The translations under genes and the position numbers were made by a program. This document shows, in pieces, positions 59,054 through 64,000 of a stretch of 64,000 nt of DNA. Each line of letters starts with the position of its first letter. Positions within the stretch are counted from its first letter, which is position 1. The notes below the pieces were generated by a model. That model was not told the origin of the DNA. It saw only the letters and a program-made list of their open reading frames with translations, and did not search any database. Source of the DNA: Auriscalpium vulgare (lineage: Eukaryota; Basidiomycota; Agaricomycetes; Russulales; Auriscalpiaceae); the NCBI GenBank assembly GCA_019915015.1, contig JAHBBC010000016.1, positions 496,001-560,000 of the forward strand, given 5' to 3'.

Positions 59054-59488
59054 AGTTGGCCCTATCAATACACTGCAGCCTCCAATTAGATGGCCCGATT
59101 TCACGCACGGCTCTGCCGCATACCGATCATTGTACTATAGTTATGCACATATGCTACGAATCATACTTGACGTGAAAGACACGGTAGTCTCGGTTTTAGC
59201 AAGCAAGTACGGTCCTCGGCCGACTACTCTCATGTAGATGTGGCGGAACCCTCTTCAGACTTCAGTCATAGAGCATATTATTTTGTGCATTGTAAATCAG
59301 CTCGGCAACTTCTCCGACATCATCCTGCACTAATGCGCCTTGTTCACTCTCAGATAGTTCTACATTTACCCCCGTCAAACCGGCGGAGGTCTCGGCTGCG
59401 TCGCCGGGCCCGGCGCGGCAGAGCGGCCCGTTCTAGCCGAGGACATCGCGAGACGTCACTCGACTCGCAGCTCTCCTCCCCCTCTTGC
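59054..59488. other. Intergenic, ATG15 to TCD-type gene
   Basis: 3' flank of ATG15 and promoter of the next plus-strand gene. No coding signal was recognised; the in-frame extension upstream of 59489 has no homologous look. Confidence 0.4.
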
Positions 59489-61320
59489 ATGCAGATGCCG
59501 CTCATAGACGTTCACTCTCATCGAACGCAGCTTCTTCTTACCGCTGCAGCGACCGCAGTTGCGACATTTTCCCTTGTCAATCTCTATCACGCGCAAACAC
59601 GCCGACGTCGGCGCCAGGATCTCGAAGAAGACATCCACCGCACCCTTGCCGCCTCCGGTACAACTGACCATCTACTCCTCCCTTCTGCTTCTACTTTTGC
59701 TACAAAAAAGGCAGAGCGAATAGAGACCAGCGACAATGCGCCCTACGACGACGAGCTCGTGAGAGAGCAGCTCGCGCGGAACTATGCATTCCTTGGTGAA
59801 GAAGGGATGCAGAAAGTGCGCAGAGCATCGGTAGTCATTGTCGGGGCTGGTGGCGTCGGCTCATGGGCCGCGGTTATGCTGGCTCGCTCGTGAGTTCGTC
59901 AATATTTTTGACTGGCCACGAGCTGACAATGTGGACCAGAGGCGTATCGAGTATTCGTCTCATCGACTTCGACTATGTGACGCTCTCGTCACTCAATCGG
60001 CATGCTACTGCGACTCTTTCTGATGTAGGAACGCCGAAGGTAGAGTGCGTAGCGCGTGCTGTGGGTCGCATAGCACGCTTTGTACGTGTGGACCCGCGTA
60101 TAGAGCTTTGGCGGGAAGGCGAGAACGGTGCGGAGCTCTTAGAGGGTGCAGACTGGGTTATAGGTGCGCATATAGCCTAACTTTTTCATCGAAATGGTCT
60201 AATCATGCATAGATGCGATCGACAACATACAGACAAAAGTAGACCTGCTGAAGTACTGTGTACAGCATAATATCAAGGTGCGTAAACTCTGCTATCGTGT
60301 TTTGGAGCACCTACAGAGCTTCGGACCCAGGTGTTTTCCTCGATGGGTGCTGGAGCCAAAGCGGACCCTACACGCGTGCAGATTGCGGACATCTCGGCAA
60401 CACACTACGACCCTCTAGCGCGTTCGGTTCGCCTGCGCCTCCGAGCAGCTCTCAACGGTTCGTCGTGTTCCTGGGCCTGCCACTATTCTCTGTACCTAAA
60501 TTCTTATCTTCCCTCAGGCCCGGCTGAGATCCCCGTCGTTTACTCGACGGAAGTACCTGGTGACGTCTCCCTTTTGCCATTGCCAGAAGACGAATTTCAA
60601 AAGGGAAATGTGCACGAACTCTCCGCACTTCAAGATTTCCGAGTGCGCATACTCCCTGTGCTCGGTACGTTCCATCTCCCCGGTTCCCGTCACTCTCCTG
60701 ACGTCTCGTACGCCCGCGCATCCACAGGCCCGCTTCCAGCGATCTTCGGCCTCCACATAACCTCCTACATCTTATGCGCCATCGCTGGCAAGCCCTTGGA
60801 GCGTCCCCTCCCTGTGAGCAACCGCAAAAAGCTCTACGAGCGCCTCTGGAAGGACCTCCTCGTGCGCGAGGAGCGCATCGCAGGGCACACGCTTGGCGCG
60901 CTCCCGCTCAGCTCTGCAGACATCGGGCTCCTGCTCGACGACTTTTCCGTAGGGCGGGCTGTCCAGCCGCCGCACGCAGTGTGTGCGCGCCCGGCGCTCG
61001 TAAGGTGGGACCCGCGAGCGCCGCTATCGCTGGAGAACTGCGTCGTCGGGGAGGTGCGTGACGTCGATGCGGCGGTGGAGGCGGTGTTCGGCGTCGCGAG
61101 GAACGCGAAGGGCGTTTCGGGGGTGGAGGTGCGCTCGGAGGAGGCGGCAGAGGACGGCGGTGACGGACTGGTTGATGCACAGGGCACGGTGATCGTGAGG
61201 AGGCGCGCGAGGGAGGAGCCATTGAAGAGCTCGGAAGAGGTATGGGGCGTCGAGGCGGCGGCCCTCGCGCAGAAAAGGTTTGCACAGGCTAAGCGATGGC
61301 GCGAGTGGGCGCTGCGATAG
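59489..61320 (+). CDS. tRNA threonylcarbamoyladenosine dehydratase (TCD1/TCD2-like)
   Basis: ThiF/E1-type enzyme that uses ATP to cyclise t6A37 of tRNA to ct6A, usually mitochondrial outer membrane or matrix associated. Around 530-550 residues in about five exons. An N-terminal hydrophobic segment LLLTAAATAVATFSLVNLY (residues ~15-35) is a likely membrane anchor. The adenylation domain has the nucleotide-binding glycine loop VVIVGAGGVGSWAAVML, RLIDFDYVTLSSLNRHATAT (with the conserved R), DWVIDAIDNIQTKVDLLKYC and KVFSSMGAGAKADPTRVQIA. Then VVYSTEVPGDVSLLPL and GPLPAIFGLHITSYIL near the catalytic region. The C-terminal ~200 residues are less conserved. Chosen start: ATG 59489. Confidence 0.9.
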
Positions 61321-61702
61321 ATGAATGACTGCGGTTGTCTTACAATCATTCAGTATTCAGTCCTGCCGTGTAGTTGTTGTGGTGAAGATCAGGGATATGG
61401 TCGACTCGTCCGGTCAGTGTCCACTCCCACGATGCATCTAATTTGCTTATGAGGGACCATCTGCGTCGTCGCGTCCCGAGCAGCGCAGCACGAAGTAATA
61501 TGGCTGGGTGACGCGATCACGTGCGGGAGACAAGTCGTTATTTACAAAAAAAAAAGAGTTACTAGTACAGAAAGCGATATGGCACCTGAGCATGAAATGA
61601 GCGATACAGAACTGTGGGGCAGTTGGGGTATCACACCTACGAGACTGTAACGTCAGACATCTACCGACAACTTGTGACAAGCGAATGGACGTACAATCCG
61701 GA
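61321..61702. other. Convergent intergenic region
   Basis: Between two convergent stops. It holds an A-run of ten (about 61545) and no coding signal. Confidence 0.45.
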
Positions 61703-62310
61703 CTACCAATACCACATCGGACCCTCAGGCACCTGCAGGCGACGCTGAAGAATAGACAAGATGTCCTTTTCGTCCTCATCTACGCACCGCTCGTACTCCA
61801 TAGTCCAATTGCTGTGGATGACAACCAGCCACACGTCGGGGTCGAGAGACCACGCGACGCGAATGTAGACCGACGCGTCGGTGACTGCGCGTAGATGCTC
61901 CTTGACTCTGCCAAGACAAGTGACGTGTTTATTTCGATAGCCCGGAGGTGGGGGCTCGACGAGTTGCTCGCGTATCGCGAACTCGACGAGCTGATCGCCC
62001 GTGAGCCGGAAGCCGTAGTTAAGATCGGGGGCATCCTCGTATAGCTGTGGATTGAAGTCATCGGGCAGGTCCTTCATTGGTTTCTTGTACGAGTACAAGT
62101 ACTCAATGAGCTGTGCCGCGACGTGCCAGTAGGGTGCGTCAGTGACGAAGCAACGCATGTGGATGTTGAACGCACCCTACGTTGTGCGGCGCGAGCGCGA
62201 TCCGTGAACCACAGGTTGCTCTCCGCATCGACGTAGGATTCTGTAAGGTGATCAGGGTAGAATTCGGCGGGTGCGCTTGGGAGCGGGCCGTCAAAATGAG
62301 AGCGCGACAT
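61703..62310 (-). CDS. Hypothetical protein, ~180 residues
   Basis: Two exons on the minus strand: MSRSHFDGPLPSAPAEFYPD through FTDRARAAQRR, joined by an intron of about 65 bases ending in CACAG, to LIEYLYSYKKPMKDLPDDFN and onward to EGPMWYW. The join restores frame (phase 0) at canonical sites, so the apparent frame change in raw translation is not a frameshift. Acidic and aromatic, no signal peptide, membrane span or recognised domain; no function proposed. Lies about 126 bases downstream of the dehydrogenase stop on the same strand. Confidence 0.65.
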
Positions 62311-62436
62311 GTCTGGACGAGGCGAGGTGTGGACGCGTAAGGCAACCACAACATATACCATGTCACAAACTCATTCGAATCAGTCACAATTTCTGTTCTA
62401 ATAGTAATACAAATATTCATCGGTGACATCCCTCGC

Positions 62437-63765
62437 TCAAGCACTGAATTTCTGACCGACAGCCTGTTCACTGAGCTGCCAAAGCTTCTCTTCCTTTTCC
62501 TGTGCAAGATTCCTCTTCGTAAGCAGTCGAATTCGTATACGACCCACAAGGCACATACCGCATCCTTGGCGTACGGAGCCAGCTGCTCATCAGCGTCCTT
62601 TCCGTCGATGAGGTATGCTCCAGATTTGTCCTTGAGTGACGGATCGAATGCTGCGATGACCTGCCTACGCTCATCAGCCAGAATCAGACCGAGAGAATCA
62701 CAGCGCCCTGATGAAGCACCCACGTAGACGTCCCGGTGCCCAGCGTCTTCCACAGCTCCGGGACCGTTGGTTTTCCCTGTGCGTCGAGCAGTCCGTATCG
62801 CTGCAGCTCCGCGTCTGACGAGGCGCCGCCCATCTTCGTCGAGCGCACGAGGCCCGGCGACAAGGAGAACGCAAGCACATCGTGCGCCTTGAACACCTTC
62901 GCGAGCCGGCGCGTGTACAGGATGTTTGCCGTCTTCGACGCCGCGTATGCGAGTGACCTGGCTGCGTACGTGGCCAGTCTCTAATTAGCGCGCGCACGCG
63001 GGGAACTGAGGGTAGGCTGGCGGGACGCACTATAGCTCTCCGTCCGCTGTGACCACGGGTCGTCAAAGTTGATATCGCCACCGAAAGCATGCGCACCGCT
63101 CGACACGTTAACGACGCGCGGTGCGAAGTCCTTGTCCTCCTTTGCCGCCTGGAGCACGGCGGGGAAGACCAGCGCGTTAAACAGGAAGTGCCCGAGATGG
63201 TTCGTCCCGATCTGCGTCTCGAAGCCGTCCACGGTCTTCATGAGCGTCAGTGGCTGCGGAGAGCCGGCGTTGTTGACTATCACCTGTAAGCATATTTCAG
63301 CTTGGCATGGGCGGCAGGTAAATGGGGATGAGGACTGACGTGGATTGGGAGGCCGAGAGCGTTGACGTCGGCTGCGGCCTTCCTAACAGAATCCAGCGAC
63401 GCAAGGTCGAGGATCACGCTCTTCAAGTTAGCGGAGGGTGATCCTTTCTTGACGTCCGCGATGGTCTCGTCGATCCTGCGGTCCCAACACTTCAGCTGTG
63501 GCATCCTGTCTGAGCACAGGCTGCTCACTTGGCTTGGCTGCGGCCCGCAAGGATGATAGTATTTGCGTACGGCGCGAGCACCCTGACAGTCTCCGCCCCG
63601 AGACCCTTGGGGCTCACGCCAGTGACGACCACTGCAGCACTTCAGAGTCAGGACAAGACGCATGAAATGGGTGGTGAAGTCGCGTGCACCATTTTTGCCA
63701 CGGATTTGGTCGCGCAAGGCGAAGGCTGCGTCTTCGGCGGTGGTTTCTAGAGTCCAGGTCGACAT
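62437..63765 (-). CDS. Short-chain dehydrogenase/reductase (retinol dehydrogenase-like)
   Basis: NAD(P)-dependent oxidoreductase of the classical SDR superfamily, about 320-330 residues in around six exons. Start MSTWTLETTAEDAAFALRDQ at 63765. Motifs: VTGVSPKGLGAETVRVL (TGxxxGxG cofactor loop), ILDLASLDSVRKAAADV, VIVNNAGSPQPLTL (NNAG), GTNHLGHFLFNAL, VVNVSSGAHAFGG (catalytic Ser) and YAASKTANILYTRRLAKVF (YxxxK), then LSPGLVRSTKMGG. C-terminus SEQAVGQKFSA. The type is that of WW-domain-oxidoreductase/retinol-dehydrogenase-like fungal enzymes; the substrate is unknown. Its upstream region has a two-copy direct repeat (63784-63990). Confidence 0.88.
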
Positions 63766-63783
63766 GATTCACTTGATAGAGAA

Positions 63784-63990
63784 GAAAAGATGTTGCGGAT
63801 GGAGTTGACTAGCAATTGGTACTGTATATATACGTGTTGAGTCTTCTGCTGTTCGGATTTGAGCTTACTCACTATATCGGATGTAGAGAGGAAAAGATAT
63901 TGCGGATGGAGTTGACTAGGGAATGGTACTGTATATATACGCGTTGAGTCTTCCGCTGTTCGGAGTTGAGCTTACTCACTATATCGGATG
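63784..63990 (-). repeat. Direct duplication in the promoter region of the dehydrogenase gene
   Basis: Two 100-base copies (63784-63883 and 63891-63990, period 107) start gaaaagat and end cactatatcggatg. They differ at about seven positions. Both contain actgtatatatac, a TATA-like core, at about 63820 and 63927, so two TATA-like sites lie in tandem 55-165 bases upstream of the dehydrogenase ATG. The window ends at 64000, so further copies cannot be ruled out. Confidence 0.92.
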
Positions 63991-64000
63991 CAATTCAAAC

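Noticed and set aside
61703..62310. Apparent frameshift between the two parts of the small unknown gene
   Set aside because: A GT-AG intron of about 65 bases (donor gtgcgt, acceptor cacag) restores the frame, so no mutation is needed.

Overview
The window looks like nuclear DNA of a basidiomycete, most likely an Agaricomycete. It is GC-rich. Almost every gene is cut by many GT-AG introns of about 50-60 bases. Genes lie on both strands with short spacers, and the proteins are typically eukaryotic (XRN1, mitochondrial Lon, ATG15, ATG22, neutral trehalase, an NsdD-type GATA factor). I saw no rRNA, tRNA, CRISPR array or intact transposon. Gene models were joined by eye from six-frame translations, so internal splice sites carry some uncertainty, more in multi-intron genes.

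1-8.3 kb: three arrestin-like paralogues (one on +, two on -), with a lysine-methyltransferase-family gene inserted between the second and third. All three arrestins carry two PY-type motifs near the N-terminus at almost the same positions. 9.0-15.8 kb: a peroxisomal-type mitochondrial-carrier-family protein, a monocarboxylate-transporter-like MFS protein and a PX-PB1 scaffold protein. 15.8-25.6 kb: nearly 10 kb with no convincing gene. It ends at a GATA factor of the NsdD type with a 62-codon polyglutamine tract.

28.5-42.7 kb: a TauD-type dioxygenase, XRN1 (whose first coding exons are tiny), GMP synthase and mitochondrial Lon. 43.5-49.7 kb: a membrane-anchored pepsin-like aspartic protease and a long coiled-coil protein with a CM1-like motif. 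50.2-59.1 kb: ATG22, neutral trehalase and ATG15. The two ATG proteins act in the vacuole, on breakdown of autophagic bodies and on export of the products. 59.5-63.8 kb: a ThiF/E1-type tRNA threonylcarbamoyladenosine dehydratase, a small unknown protein and a short-chain dehydrogenase whose upstream region holds a 107-bp-period direct duplication.

Most of the window is housekeeping sequence. The parts most worth a second look are the arrestin cluster with shared N-terminal PY pairs, the split start of XRN1, the long gene-free region upstream of the NsdD-like gene, and the duplicated promoter at the right edge.
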